64,000 nt of DNA from PZPK01 sp965230795 (GCA_965230795.1 OZ246020.1:310001-374000), one strand, 5' to 3'. Counted from the stretch's first letter, positions 33,632 to 43,448 are shown. Program-made: numbers and translations. Notes: a model not told the origin generated them from the letters alone.

Positions 33632-35767
33632 TTAGTTCCGTTTCCAGGCATGGAATCGTTCGAGCAGTTTCATTGCCAACTCTGGTACATGGTTTCGCTT
33701 CCATTCACCGGCAGCATATTTGTTGGATTCAGATAGCGTGGGATAGACATGAATGGTGCCCAGGATTTTGTTTAGTCCCAAGCCATATTTCATGGCGGTG
33801 ACAAACTCGGTCAGCAATTCGCCGGCGTGATAGCCCATAATCGTCACGCCCAGAATAGTGTCTTTGCCAGGAACCGTCAGCACTTTAACTTCCCCATGAT
33901 TTTCGCCATCGGCTATGGCTCTATCGAGATCATCAATACCGTAGCGGGTTACTTCGTAGGGTATATTTTGTGCCTGAGCTTCGCTCTCATTGAGTCCGAC
34001 ACGCGCCACCTCGGGATCGGTAAAGGTAACCCAGGGGATTACCCGGTAGTCGACACGAAAGCGCTTGAAGCTGCCAAACAAGGCATTCACCGACGCGTAC
34101 CAGGCCTGGTGAGCCGCGGTATGTGTAAATTGATAAGGGCCTGCCACGTCGCCGCATGCATAAATATTGGGGTAACGGGTTTGTAAGTGATCATTTACTT
34201 TTATGGTGCCGTTATCGTTGAGTTCGATATCCAGGTCCTCCAGGCCGAAGCCTGTTACATTGGCCTGTCGTCCCGTTGCAAGTAGCAGACAATCAAAGGG
34301 CAAAGCAATCGTCTGGCCATTTTCCTCAATGTTCAACAGGGCCTGATTGTCCTGGTTCTCGCAGTTGAGCGGTTTAACGCCCAGCTTCATCTCAATGCCT
34401 TCTTCGACGAGTTGCTCCAGCACTCTGTCGGCAATTTCGGGATCTTCCTTAACCATGATGTGGCTGGCCAAATCTACAAGGGTGACCTTGATACCCAGGC
34501 GGGAAAATGCCTGTGCCAGTTCACATCCAATCGGACCTGAGCCTACGACGACCATGCGTTCCGGTTTCTCACGGAGCTCCCAAATCGTGTCAGAGGTAAA
34601 GTGACGAACATTTTCCAGCCCGGGAATAGGAGGAACGCGTGGTCGTGCGCCAGTGGCAATCACAATATTTCGTGTGGTAATGGTCTTGCCATTTACCTCG
34701 ACACGAAATGGATCGATGATGCGCGCTTCACCCTGTTCGCAGTCAACCCCCAATCCTGTATAGCGTTCAACAGAGTCGTGGGGTTCGACCTGCTTAATCA
34801 CATTCTGAATACGCTCCATCACCGCGGCGAAATCCACATCCGGCTCGCTGGCGCGAATACCAAACTCGTCGGCGCGACGATGATAGTGAGCGATTTTTGC
34901 TGATCGAATCAGCGCCTTGCTTGGAACACAGCCGGTGTTGAGGCAGTCCCCACCCATGCGGTGCTTTTCAATCAGGGTGACTTTGGCTTTGGTCGCTGCA
35001 GCGATGTAACTGGTGACGAGTCCCGCGGATCCGGCACCAATGACGACCATGTTAGTGTCAAAATGACGGGGTTTATCAAAATCGGCGAACACTCGGCGGG
35101 CATTGATGAAGTCCAGCGCTTTTTTGGCAATCAACGGGAACAGGCCCAAGGCTGCGAACGACAATAGCAGCGCCGGTGATGCGATATCACCCAGTGACTC
35201 AATTTCTGCCAGCTGGGTACCGGCATTCACATAAACGATGGTACCGGGCAGCATTCCAAGCTGGCTAACCACGAAATAGCGCCAGGTTTTCATGTGAGTC
35301 AGTCCCATCGCCAGATTGATGGCAAAAAACGGGAACAAGGGGACCAGTCGCAGTCCGAACAGATAAAAGGCACCTTCGCGCTCGATGCCATCGTTAATCG
35401 ACTTAAGGGAGCTGGCAAATTTCTTTTGCACTGATTCTCGTAGCAGGGTGCGCGCAATCAGAAAAGCGCAGGTGGCACCAATAGTGCTGGCGAAAGAAAC
35501 CAGAATGGTGCCGTAGAGCAACCCGAAAATTGCCCCGCCGGCTAAGGTAATAACGGCTGCAGCAGGGAGAGAAAGCGCCGTGACCAGCACGTATATACCG
35601 AAGTAAATCATGGCTGTGGAAAAGGGCTGCGCCTCAAAATGCTCCTGAATGGCGTGTTTTTGTTGCTTGAGAAAATCCAGCGTCAAATACTGCTGCAGAT
35701 CCAAAGCAAAGAATGCGATTACTCCGGCAATCACCAGACCAAACAGCATGAGTTTTTTCAGGGGCAT
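33632..35767 (-). CDS. VTT-domain membrane protein fused to FAD-dependent disulfide reductase
   Basis: A 711-residue fusion. Residues ~1-230 are a TVP38/TMEM64 (VTT, DedA-like) membrane domain (AGGAIFGLLYGTILVSFAST, LRLVPLFPFFAINLAMGL). Residues ~235-711 are a mercuric-reductase/lipoamide-dehydrogenase-like flavoprotein: FAD loop VIGAGSAGLVTSYIAA, redox pair Cys275/Cys280 in GGDCLNTGCVPSK, NAD loop VVGSGPIGCELAQAF, YACGDVAGPYQFTH and the C-terminal HVYPTLSES. ATG-35767 is chosen because GGAAGAG stands 5 nt upstream; the longer frame has no site. Substrate unknown; membrane-bound thiol or quinone redox chemistry is inference. Stand-alone, divergent from hemB. Confidence 0.9.
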   Translation of the reverse strand: MPLKKLMLFGLVIAGVIAFFALDLQQYLTLDFLKQQKHAIQEHFEAQPFSTAMIYFGIYVLVTALSLPAAAVITLAGGAIFGLLYGTILVSFASTIGATCAFLIARTLLRESVQKKFASSLKSINDGIEREGAFYLFGLRLVPLFPFFAINLAMGLTHMKTWRYFVVSQLGMLPGTIVYVNAGTQLAEIESLGDIASPALLLSFAALGLFPLIAKKALDFINARRVFADFDKPRHFDTNMVVIGAGSAGLVTSYIAAATKAKVTLIEKHRMGGDCLNTGCVPSKALIRSAKIAHYHRRADEFGIRASEPDVDFAAVMERIQNVIKQVEPHDSVERYTGLGVDCEQGEARIIDPFRVEVNGKTITTRNIVIATGARPRVPPIPGLENVRHFTSDTIWELREKPERMVVVGSGPIGCELAQAFSRLGIKVTLVDLASHIMVKEDPEIADRVLEQLVEEGIEMKLGVKPLNCENQDNQALLNIEENGQTIALPFDCLLLATGRQANVTGFGLEDLDIELNDNGTIKVNDHLQTRYPNIYACGDVAGPYQFTHTAAHQAWYASVNALFGSFKRFRVDYRVIPWVTFTDPEVARVGLNESEAQAQNIPYEVTRYGIDDLDRAIADGENHGEVKVLTVPGKDTILGVTIMGYHAGELLTEFVTAMKYGLGLNKILGTIHVYPTLSESNKYAAGEWKRNHVPELAMKLLERFHAWKRN

Positions 35768-36045
35768 AGGGACTCTTCCAAATTGCGAATGGGTGAAGCA
35801 AGCATAGCGCGTAATGGCCAACAATGAAGTCGCTTGCGGTGATTTTGCATGCCCAAGTTGTCCGGGTCATAGCTGAGACATGCAACGACCTTTGAGACTT
35901 TGCTGCCCAGAAAAGGTTCCAGTGGGCTTGATGGGGGTCATCTTGTCCACTATCGCACTGGCCTAGCAGTGAAGTGAACTGCTAATCTTTATCTTTTGAC
36001 GGCTAATCATGCCATAGCAGATTTTCCCTTTCTGGAGGACATATT

Positions 36046-37062
36046 TTGACCGCGCTTAATCGTCGATTCCCCGCCACTCGAATGCGCCGAATGCGATATC
36101 AGGATTTCTCCCGGCGCCTGATGCGTGAACATCAATTGAGCTCGGACGATTTGATCTATCCCATTTTTGTCCTGGAGGGGGTCAATCAGCGTGAGCCGGT
36201 GGTATCCATGCCGGGAATCGAACGACTGAGCATTGATCTTCTGGTCAAGGAAGCAGAGACAGTCTATGCCCTGGGTATTCCCGCCATCGCCCTGTTTCCT
36301 GTCACGCCTCAGGAGGCGAAAACTATTGATGCCAGAGAAGCATGGAGTCCCGAAGGTCTGGCTCAACGTGCGGTGAGAGCGGTCAAACAAGCGGTACCGG
36401 AGCTTGGCGTAATCACCGACGTCGCTCTGGATCCTTTTACCACCCATGGTCAGGACGGCATCATTGATGAGTCTGGTTATGTCCTGAACGACACCACGGT
36501 AGAAGCCCTGCGTAAGCAAGCCTTGTCGCATGCGGAAGCGGGAGCGGATGTGGTGGCGCCCTCAGATATGATGGACGGTCGCATTGGCATTATCCGACAG
36601 GCGCTGGAATCGGCAGGGCATAGCGAAACCCGCATTCTTGCTTACTCCGCCAAGTATGCCTCAGCCTACTATGGACCCTTTCGTGACGCTGTAGGTTCAG
36701 CATCAAATCTCGGCAAGGCAGACAAACAGAGTTACCAAATGGATGTTGCCAATTCAGATGAGGCCCTGCACGAGGTTGTCATGGATTTGCAAGAAGGCGC
36801 TGATATGGTGATGGTAAAACCGGGAATGCCGTATCTCGATATTGTGCATCGGGTGAAACATGAACTGCAGGTGCCGACCTTCGTGTATCAGGTGAGTGGA
36901 GAGTACGCCATGCATTGTGCAGCCATGGAAAAAGGTTGGCTGAACCGGGACAAAATCATTCTGGAATCTCTCTTGTGCATCAAGCGTGCCGGGGCCGACG
37001 GCATCCTGACCTATTTTGCTAAAGAGGCCGCCCAGCTTTTGATTCAAAACCGATCTAACTAA
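36046..37062 (+). CDS. hemB: Delta-aminolevulinic acid dehydratase HemB
   Basis: Condenses two aminolevulinates to porphobilinogen, the substrate of HemC above. The 338 residues show RRMRYQDFSRRLMRE, DVALDPFTTHGQDGI, VVAPSDMMDGRIG, the catalytic Lys regions AYSAKYASAYYGPFRDA and MVKPGMPYLDIV. The metal-site Cys cluster of zinc-type enzymes is replaced by DVALDPFTTHG, so it is probably the Mg-type. The start is a TTG with a strong GGAGGA 7 nt upstream. Confidence 0.97.
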   Translation: MTALNRRFPATRMRRMRYQDFSRRLMREHQLSSDDLIYPIFVLEGVNQREPVVSMPGIERLSIDLLVKEAETVYALGIPAIALFPVTPQEAKTIDAREAWSPEGLAQRAVRAVKQAVPELGVITDVALDPFTTHGQDGIIDESGYVLNDTTVEALRKQALSHAEAGADVVAPSDMMDGRIGIIRQALESAGHSETRILAYSAKYASAYYGPFRDAVGSASNLGKADKQSYQMDVANSDEALHEVVMDLQEGADMVMVKPGMPYLDIVHRVKHELQVPTFVYQVSGEYAMHCAAMEKGWLNRDKIILESLLCIKRAGADGILTYFAKEAAQLLIQNRSN

Positions 37063-37071
37063 GGACTCCGC

Positions 37072-39192
37072 ATGCCAAAGCGCTCGCTTGAAAACGAATC
37101 TATAGAAGAAGTCACTGTTGCTCCTATGGAAGTGGATCTGCATTCCCATGAGTATTATTTCAATCGTGAACTGAGTCACCTGCAGTTCAATGCGCGGGTC
37201 CTCAAGCAGGCAATGGATGAATCACATCCTTTGCTCAACCGCATGGTGTTCTGCTGCATATTCAGCAGCAACATGGATGAGTTTTTTGAAATCCGCGTGG
37301 CTGGTTTAAAGCATCAGATCAAATATGGTCGCGAAACCCTGGGGCCAGATGGTCTTGATCCATCGCAGACCCTGAATGAAATTGATCGCATTGCCCATGA
37401 GCTGGTTCAGAGTCAGTACGATATTCTAAATGAGGTCTTGCTCCCTGCTTTGGATGCGGAGAACATCCGTTTTCTGCGTCGACGCGAGTGGAGCAAAGAA
37501 CAGACCGCCTGGTTGGCTGAATACTTCGATAAAGAGATTCTGCCCGTTATCAATCCCATCGGTCTGGACCCTTCTCATCCATTCCCACGACTGGTTAACA
37601 AGAGTCTGAACTTTATTGTGGAATTGGAGGGCAAAGATGCTTTTGGCCGGGAAACCGGGATGGCTATTGTACCGGCTCCGCGCTCATTACCACGTATGGT
37701 GAAGCTGCCCGATGACGTCGCCAGTGGAGATGAGCTGGTATTCCTGTCGTCAATTATTCACGCTCATGCCGATCAGTTGTTTCCCGGCATGGAAGTGAAA
37801 GGGTGTTACCAATTTCGTTTAACGCGAAACGCCGACCTGGAACTGGAACAGGACGATATGGTGGATCTGGCGTCTGCCCTGAAGGGCGAATTGCTGTCCA
37901 GGCGTTTCGGCGATGCCGTGCGTTTGGAACTGGCCGATAACTGCCCGGATCACCTGGTCGAGTTTCTATTGAAGGAGTTCAAACTGACGAGCTCGGAACT
38001 TTATCAGGTGAGAGGGCCGGTGAATCTGGCACGTCTGATGAGTCTGCCCGGTTTGGTGGACCGACCGGATTTGCTTTACCCAGGCTTCGCACCGGGCTTG
38101 CCCAAGCCGCTAAAAAACACCGACAGTATTTTTTCGACCATTCGTCAGCGTGACATTCTTTTGTTGCATCCCTATCAAAGTTTTACGCCGGTCATCGACC
38201 TTTTAAGGCAGGCTGCCAAGGATCCTGATGTGGTCGCTATCAAGCAAACACTTTATCGCACGGGCGCCAACTCCGAGATTGTTGCCGCGTTGGTGGACGC
38301 GGCGCGGCGTGGCAAGGAAGTGACAGCCGTAATTGAGCTACGGGCGCGTTTTGACGAAGCTGAGAATATTGAACTTGCCAGCACGCTTCAGGAGGCGGGC
38401 GTGGTCGTCGTCTATGGTGTGGTGGGCTATAAAACCCATGCCAAAATGATTTTGATTGTGCGTCGGGAAGCCAAAGGCTTTAAGCACTATGTGCACCTGG
38501 GGACTGGCAACTACCACGCAGGAAACGCCCGTTTGTACACGGACTACAGTTTCCTCAGTGGGGATGATGCGCTTGGCAAAGATGTTCACAAGATATTCCA
38601 GCAGCTTACTGGTATGGGTAAGGTGTTGAAAATAAAGAAACTGTTTCATGCGCCGTTCACATTGCATGATCGCTTGATTGAGCTGATCAACCGGGAAGCT
38701 GATAACGCCCGTGCAGGAAAGGCTTCGGGGATTACCGTGAAAGTGAATTCCCTTTCGGAGCCAAAGATCATGCGTGCGCTTTACCGCGCATCTCAGGCCG
38801 GCGTGCCCATTGAGCTGGTGGTTCGGGGAATCTGTTGTTTACGGCCAGGCGTGCCCGGCGTTTCCGAAACCATTCGAGTGCGCTCTATCATTGGCCGTTT
38901 TCTGGAACATACGAGAGTCTACTGGTTTCACAATGATGGCAATGATGAAATCTATGGCGCCAGTGCCGACTGGATGGTGCGTAACTTGCTGAACCGCGTG
39001 GAGACCTGCTTCCCCATCGAAGACAAAAAGCTCTTGGCCAGGGTGAAACAGGAGTTGGGCTATTATCTGAGTGACAATTGCCAGAGCTGGGAATTACAAC
39101 CCAATGGTGAGTATGTTCTGAATCAACCGAAGGAAGGTGAGGAGCGCTTCTCCGCGCAGCAAAAGCTGTTGGAAGAGCTAGCCTTATCGTAA
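37072..39192 (+). CDS. ppk1: Polyphosphate kinase 1
   Basis: Makes polyphosphate from ATP at the membrane. The 706 residues show the N domain (FNRELSHLQFNARVLKQA, IFSSNMDEFFEIRVAGL), DILLLHPYQSF, IKQTLYRTG and the two phosphohistidine regions (KTHAKMILIVRRE and LGTGNYHAGNARLYTDY). Typical length. It begins 9 bp after hemB with AAGGA before the ATG, so the two are likely cotranscribed; no ppx is present. Confidence 0.97.
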   Translation: MPKRSLENESIEEVTVAPMEVDLHSHEYYFNRELSHLQFNARVLKQAMDESHPLLNRMVFCCIFSSNMDEFFEIRVAGLKHQIKYGRETLGPDGLDPSQTLNEIDRIAHELVQSQYDILNEVLLPALDAENIRFLRRREWSKEQTAWLAEYFDKEILPVINPIGLDPSHPFPRLVNKSLNFIVELEGKDAFGRETGMAIVPAPRSLPRMVKLPDDVASGDELVFLSSIIHAHADQLFPGMEVKGCYQFRLTRNADLELEQDDMVDLASALKGELLSRRFGDAVRLELADNCPDHLVEFLLKEFKLTSSELYQVRGPVNLARLMSLPGLVDRPDLLYPGFAPGLPKPLKNTDSIFSTIRQRDILLLHPYQSFTPVIDLLRQAAKDPDVVAIKQTLYRTGANSEIVAALVDAARRGKEVTAVIELRARFDEAENIELASTLQEAGVVVVYGVVGYKTHAKMILIVRREAKGFKHYVHLGTGNYHAGNARLYTDYSFLSGDDALGKDVHKIFQQLTGMGKVLKIKKLFHAPFTLHDRLIELINREADNARAGKASGITVKVNSLSEPKIMRALYRASQAGVPIELVVRGICCLRPGVPGVSETIRVRSIIGRFLEHTRVYWFHNDGNDEIYGASADWMVRNLLNRVETCFPIEDKKLLARVKQELGYYLSDNCQSWELQPNGEYVLNQPKEGEERFSAQQKLLEELALS

Positions 39193-39252
39193 GTGGATTG
39201 GTTAAGCTATGGAATCTAACTAATCCGCAGCGTTGCTGCCATAAACCAGCCG

Positions 39253-40113
39253 ATGAAATTTGCGACCATAATAATAAAAAACGCGTTAATTGCTTTCCTG
39301 GGGGCAAGTGTTGCTTCAACAGCGTTTGCTTCGCCCCCCGCTGTTACGACCACTGTTCATTACATTCCGCAAGATTTAGCCCAGCAAGCCGAGCTGCGCT
39401 TGCTCGCGGAGCAAGGCGTGCTGACAAAGCTCACGCGTTTTGTTGACCGGAATTTCAAGCTGGAGCAGCCTTTACAGTTGCAATTTTATCAGGGCGCAGA
39501 GCTGTTCTTTGATGCGCAGTCCCGCGCCATGTTGATCCCCGTATCGACCTTGAAGCGACTCTATGACAATGTGGCGTCGAAATATCCTCAGCAACGGGAG
39601 GTTCGTCACCTGGTATATCTGGCCGCTGTCGAACATCTATTGTGGTACCAGTTGGGGCAGGCTCTGGTTAATCAATTCGATCTACAGATTCGTGGGCGTG
39701 AAAGCTACTCTCTGGACAGCTTCGCGGCATTGATGTTACTCAGTTTGAATGAGCTGCGCAGTGATTATCTGCTGGACGCCGTCGAAGAGTATTTGTTGGC
39801 ACTTGGTTCCAGCTCGTTGCTGGCCGGAGGCAGTGGTACATCTGAGGCCGAACAGGATGAAATTCGCTATCGACTGATCGTCTGCCTGGTGCTAGGTCTG
39901 GACTTTGAAAACCAGTTTGAGCGCGTTGAGGGGCTGGCCTGGGGTGAGGATGAACTGGCAGAGTGTCAGGATCGCTACTGGCAAACGCTGACAGTCTGGC
40001 ATCAAAAACTCAAGGCGCATTTGAAACCGGGCAGTGATCTCGCGCGCTGGCAGTCACGAGCCCTGCTTCATGATGAGGGCAATAGCGATGCGGTGGATGA
40101 CGCAGAAGACTAG
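39253..40113 (+). CDS. DUF4344-like exported protein with degenerate zinc motif
   Basis: A 286-residue protein with a signal peptide (cleavage near AFAS, residue ~27). Its middle aligns with the DUF4344 putative metallopeptidases, whose pattern is HELGHAL followed by a Gly-Arg-Glu-Glu-Asp block; here the first is YQLGQAL (residues 132-138) and the second GRESYSLDSFAA. Both metal His and the catalytic Glu are therefore missing, while spacing and surroundings are kept. It is probably an inactive relative with a binding role. Its stop overlaps that of the convergent marR-type gene by 4 bp. Confidence 0.75.
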   Translation: MKFATIIIKNALIAFLGASVASTAFASPPAVTTTVHYIPQDLAQQAELRLLAEQGVLTKLTRFVDRNFKLEQPLQLQFYQGAELFFDAQSRAMLIPVSTLKRLYDNVASKYPQQREVRHLVYLAAVEHLLWYQLGQALVNQFDLQIRGRESYSLDSFAALMLLSLNELRSDYLLDAVEEYLLALGSSSLLAGGSGTSEAEQDEIRYRLIVCLVLGLDFENQFERVEGLAWGEDELAECQDRYWQTLTVWHQKLKAHLKPGSDLARWQSRALLHDEGNSDAVDDAED

Positions 40114-40556
40114 TTCTCGTCATCAATCTGCAATCGATCACAGAGCTGTTTTAATTCAAGTAGCTCCTTTGGATTCAAGTTGACGCGACACAGCTGTTGC
40201 GCGGGAATGGATTCTGCCTGTTCTCTCATGGCCTTGCCCCGGGAGGTCAAATGCAGATGCTTGACGCGTTCATCTTTTGTGCTCGCGATACGACGCAATA
40301 TACCCTTGCTCTCCAGGCGTTTAATCAGCGGTGTTAATGTCCCGGTATCCAGGCTGAGTTGCTGGCCCAATTCACCGATACTCAAGCCATCCTCGTCCCA
40401 AAGCACCATTAAAGCCAGATACTGCAAATAGGTGATATCAAGTTCTTTGAGCAGTGGCCGATAGGCTCGCACCATGGCGTTGGCCGCGCGATAGAGGGAA
40501 AAACAGACTTGTTTATCCAGTTTAAGAAGTGAAGTGTCCGGGTCTGACTTGCTCAT
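40110..40556 (-). CDS. MarR-family regulator, OhrR-like
   Basis: A 148-residue winged-helix repressor. The reactive cysteine of OhrR is in place (Cys18 in LDKQVCFSLYRAANAM) and a second Cys at ~123 (QQLCRVNL) fits the two-cysteine subclass that senses organic peroxides by disulfide formation. The DNA-binding part is LSIGELGQQLSLDTGTLTPL with the wing KDERVKHLHLT. An ohr gene is not in the window, so the target is unknown. Confidence 0.88.
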   Translation of the reverse strand: MSKSDPDTSLLKLDKQVCFSLYRAANAMVRAYRPLLKELDITYLQYLALMVLWDEDGLSIGELGQQLSLDTGTLTPLIKRLESKGILRRIASTKDERVKHLHLTSRGKAMREQAESIPAQQLCRVNLNPKELLELKQLCDRLQIDDEN

Positions 40557-40628
40557 GATGGCGAAGAATCAGGCGTGGGGTGATGAGTCTAACGCTCTGC
40601 ACCCCAGACCATCAAAGGAGTACCGGGG

Positions 40629-40832
40629 CTAGTACCAAAGCACAAATGCGGCAGCTGCACCGATACCACACTTTTCCCTGTGTTCACTGGTACGACAAAT
40701 ATGTTTGGCTGCGGCGTAGGTTAGGCCGGCGCCGACAATGTAGAGTTCGAGATCCCTTTCCTTCTGAAAGGTAGAGCAGCCACTGAATATCAGTGATGAC
40801 ACCAGGACAAACAAGATACCAAGCTTCTTCAT
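40629..40832 (-). CDS. Small lipoprotein of unknown function
   Basis: A 67-residue protein with a lipoprotein signal (MKKLGILFVLVSSLIFSGC, lipid Cys19). The mature part has a hydrophobic stretch (LYIVGAGLTYAAAKHIC), a Cys pair (CRTSEHREKC) that could form a disulfide, and a second Ala-rich hydrophobic C terminus. ATG-40832 has GGAG 7 nt upstream. No family recognised. It lies just upstream of the OhrR-like gene on the same strand. Confidence 0.78.
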   Translation of the reverse strand: MKKLGILFVLVSSLIFSGCSTFQKERDLELYIVGAGLTYAAAKHICRTSEHREKCGIGAAAAFVLWY

Positions 40833-41069
40833 GCAAATCTCCAAATGCGTTTCACACGGTGTTGGCTGCGCAGACCGTGCACAATGGCGCAATATCGTAC
40901 AAAGGCCGAATGAACTGGGCAAGCCTCATCGGGGCGATACGTGAATCAGTAGGCAGGGAAATTGCTGAAAGTGGTCAATTTTTTGGGACACAGCATTCCA
41001 GAGGTACCATATTGAATCACTTGCCGGCTCTTGGCATGCTGCCACGCGAGGTGATAATGAGGACTCTCT

Positions 41070-41855
41070 ATGTTGTTTACACGTCTGCTTGATCAGGTTT
41101 CCAGCGAACATTCTGCCGTCAACATTTCTGAGGACTGGATGCAGGGAAGGGCCGGCTACGGCGGTCTCGTTGCTGCGCTCGTCTACGAATCAATGCGCCA
41201 GCAGTTTGAAAATGAAGTGCCGATTCGTTGTTTACAAATATCCTTCGTCGGGCCCGTATCTGCCGATACCTTGGAAATCTCCAGTGAGGTACTGCGGCAG
41301 GGCAAGTCGGTCTCCCAGGTGCTGGGACGAGGATGCCAGAATGGCGAAACCCGTATTGCGGTGCTTGGTAGTTTTGGCCAGGGGCGTGATTCAGCTATTC
41401 AGGTAGATGATGCCCGGCGAGAGGCACCAGAACAACCGGAATCACTTGAGTCCATGCCCTATGTGGAGGGATTTACACCGCGCTTCACCCGTCACTTTGA
41501 CTTTCGTTATGCCACGCCAATGCCCTTTGCCGGAACGGATCAAACGTCCTTGCGGGGCTATGTTCGCTATCGCGAGCCTGAGCCGCAGATCAGAGAAGCA
41601 CAACTCTTGGGGCTGATAGACGCCTGGCCACCAACCACGCTGCCGATGCTCAAAACTCCGGTTCCTGCCAGTTCGTTGAGCTGGACGGTGGAATTTGTTC
41701 AGCCAATGCCTTCGCTGAAAGCCGATGAGTTTTGCCAGTATCAGGCGGATATTATTCATGCGAGTGCCGGTTACGGGCATACGCGCGCCAAGATCTGGAA
41801 TATGCAAGGTGAACTGCTGGCCATCAGCCAGCAAACGGTGACCCAGTTCGGATAA
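41070..41855 (+). CDS. Acyl-CoA thioesterase-like protein (double hot dog)
   Basis: A 261-residue protein of the TesB-like thioesterase family: N-terminal hot dog (GRAGYGGLVAALVYESMRQQ, ISFVGPVSAD, SVSQVLGRGCQNGETRIAVL) and C-terminal hot dog (LRGYVRYRE, LLGLIDAWPPTTLP, SLSWTVEFVQP). Such proteins hydrolyse acyl-CoA; chain length and pathway are not evident. It is convergent with the Na/Pi gene, with 6 bp between stops. Confidence 0.85.
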   Translation: MLFTRLLDQVSSEHSAVNISEDWMQGRAGYGGLVAALVYESMRQQFENEVPIRCLQISFVGPVSADTLEISSEVLRQGKSVSQVLGRGCQNGETRIAVLGSFGQGRDSAIQVDDARREAPEQPESLESMPYVEGFTPRFTRHFDFRYATPMPFAGTDQTSLRGYVRYREPEPQIREAQLLGLIDAWPPTTLPMLKTPVPASSLSWTVEFVQPMPSLKADEFCQYQADIIHASAGYGHTRAKIWNMQGELLAISQQTVTQFG

Positions 41856-41861
41856 GCGGAT

Positions 41862-43448
41862 CTAGGTTTGTTCCTGATCCGTTTGAATGCGGGCGTAGTT
41901 GATGAGTTTGTCTTTCAGGCGTTGTGAATAAGTAACAAAGTTGGTGAGTGCACCGGCATCTTTACGTTCCGGGTCAGCCATCACTTCGAGAAGCTGGCGC
42001 TGTGCGTCATTCAGATATTTCTGCATGGATTTGGCGCTGGCACTCAATTCTGAGCCGTCTTCCTTGTCGGGGAGGTGAGCGACATCATCAAATACCTGTA
42101 AGGTTTCACTGGACAAACGCCGGATCAGCAGCAATATGTCACTTTGCAGTTCAATCCACTGTTCTTCCATGACCTTTTTAGTGTGGTACAGGTCTTCGAT
42201 GGAATCATGGATCTGAAATAGATAATCGAATTGGTTAATAAGCTGGATGATCTCCTTTGAGTCTTCATTGTCACTGACTTGCACGACAATATTGGAAAAA
42301 TAGCCCATATATTCTTTTTTAAGAAAGTTGATGTAATCAATACGCTTGCCCGCGGCTTCGTTAACGCCCCGATAATTGCTTTCAATACTCAAGGTCACCA
42401 GGTTGTAGTTTTCCTGAAGAAAGGCAAACAGGGCCCGACGCTGTTCACGCATGTCCTGTTTGATCTGCTCAAAGTCGGCTTCTTCGCGCAATATCGGGAG
42501 TTGCAGTCGGGTGAAATCCATTTTGCCTTCACCGATCAGGTTGTCGATCAGGCGTGTAAAAGGCGAAATAAACACCACAAACAAAAGGCTCGTGACCACA
42601 TTGAAGATCAGATGGATGTTGGCCAGGGCAATGGCCGGTTCCATCTCCAGGGCACGAACCTCTTCCCTGAAAACCAGAAAAACAGGGAAAAACATCAGAA
42701 CCCCTCCGACGTTAAACAGGAAATGGCTCAGTGCAGTCTTCTTGGCTGCGGCATCCATATTGAACATGGCCATCAGAGCCGTGGTAGTGGTTCCAATATT
42801 GGCCCCCATAATTAGCGGAATGGCATTTTCCAGACCCAGAATGCCCTGTTGCGTGAAAATGATCGCAAGGCCGGTGGTCACAGAGCTGGATTGGACCGCA
42901 GCGGTAAATATAAAGCCAAAAAACAGAGCCAGTAGGGGATTCTGTGGCTGCGTCAGCAGCTCAATCAGCGTCTCGTTCTGTTGCAGCGGTGACAGGGAAG
43001 AGGAGATCAGATTCAGACTGAAGAACACAAAGCCAAAGAAGAAGATAGCTTTGCCGAAGACCGAATGGCGTGTCCGCAACAGCGACAACACAAATCCGAA
43101 AATGATGATCAGCGGCGCGAAGGCGGTCAGCTTGAAGGCCACCAGTTGTGAGGTGACCGTGGTACCAATGTTGGAACCCATGATGATGCCAACGCTGTTG
43201 CGAAACGAAATAACGCCTGCATTCACGAGGCTAATAGCAATGACCGAAGTGGCTGAACTGGACTGAATCACGGCAGTGACCAGTGCGCCGATCAGGACGC
43301 CCACCACCGGAATGCGGGTCGCACGGCCCAGAGAGCGGCGAAAACGCTCGCCGGTAATACGTTCAATTTCCTTGGAAAAATTCTCCAGTCCAAATATGAA
43401 CAGGATGATGGCCGTCAGTGCGGCAGTCAGAATGTGTATATTTTCCAT
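41862..43448 (-). CDS. Na+/phosphate cotransporter family protein
   Basis: A 528-residue membrane carrier of the NptA/YjbB type. Residues ~1-320 hold two inverted transport repeats with the QSSSATSVI/QSSSVTTGL and GSNIGTTVTSQ/GANIGTTTTAL motifs; residues ~340-528 are a PhoU-like helical cytoplasmic domain. Probably moves phosphate with Na+. It follows the CaCA gene and the rsx operon on the same strand (92-bp gap), so it may be part of a long transcript. Confidence 0.9.
   Translation of the reverse strand: MENIHILTAALTAIILFIFGLENFSKEIERITGERFRRSLGRATRIPVVGVLIGALVTAVIQSSSATSVIAISLVNAGVISFRNSVGIIMGSNIGTTVTSQLVAFKLTAFAPLIIIFGFVLSLLRTRHSVFGKAIFFFGFVFFSLNLISSSLSPLQQNETLIELLTQPQNPLLALFFGFIFTAAVQSSSVTTGLAIIFTQQGILGLENAIPLIMGANIGTTTTALMAMFNMDAAAKKTALSHFLFNVGGVLMFFPVFLVFREEVRALEMEPAIALANIHLIFNVVTSLLFVVFISPFTRLIDNLIGEGKMDFTRLQLPILREEADFEQIKQDMREQRRALFAFLQENYNLVTLSIESNYRGVNEAAGKRIDYINFLKKEYMGYFSNIVVQVSDNEDSKEIIQLINQFDYLFQIHDSIEDLYHTKKVMEEQWIELQSDILLLIRRLSSETLQVFDDVAHLPDKEDGSELSASAKSMQKYLNDAQRQLLEVMADPERKDAGALTNFVTYSQRLKDKLINYARIQTDQEQT

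Noticed and set aside
39195..39226. Terminator after ppk1
   Set aside because: GGATTGGTTA/TAACTAATCC forms an imperfect 10-bp stem but no T tract follows; kept only as a possible processing structure.
42451..43266. 271-codon plus-strand frame
   Set aside because: Antisense to the Na/Pi cotransporter gene; Arg/Ser/Thr-rich shadow of membrane codons.
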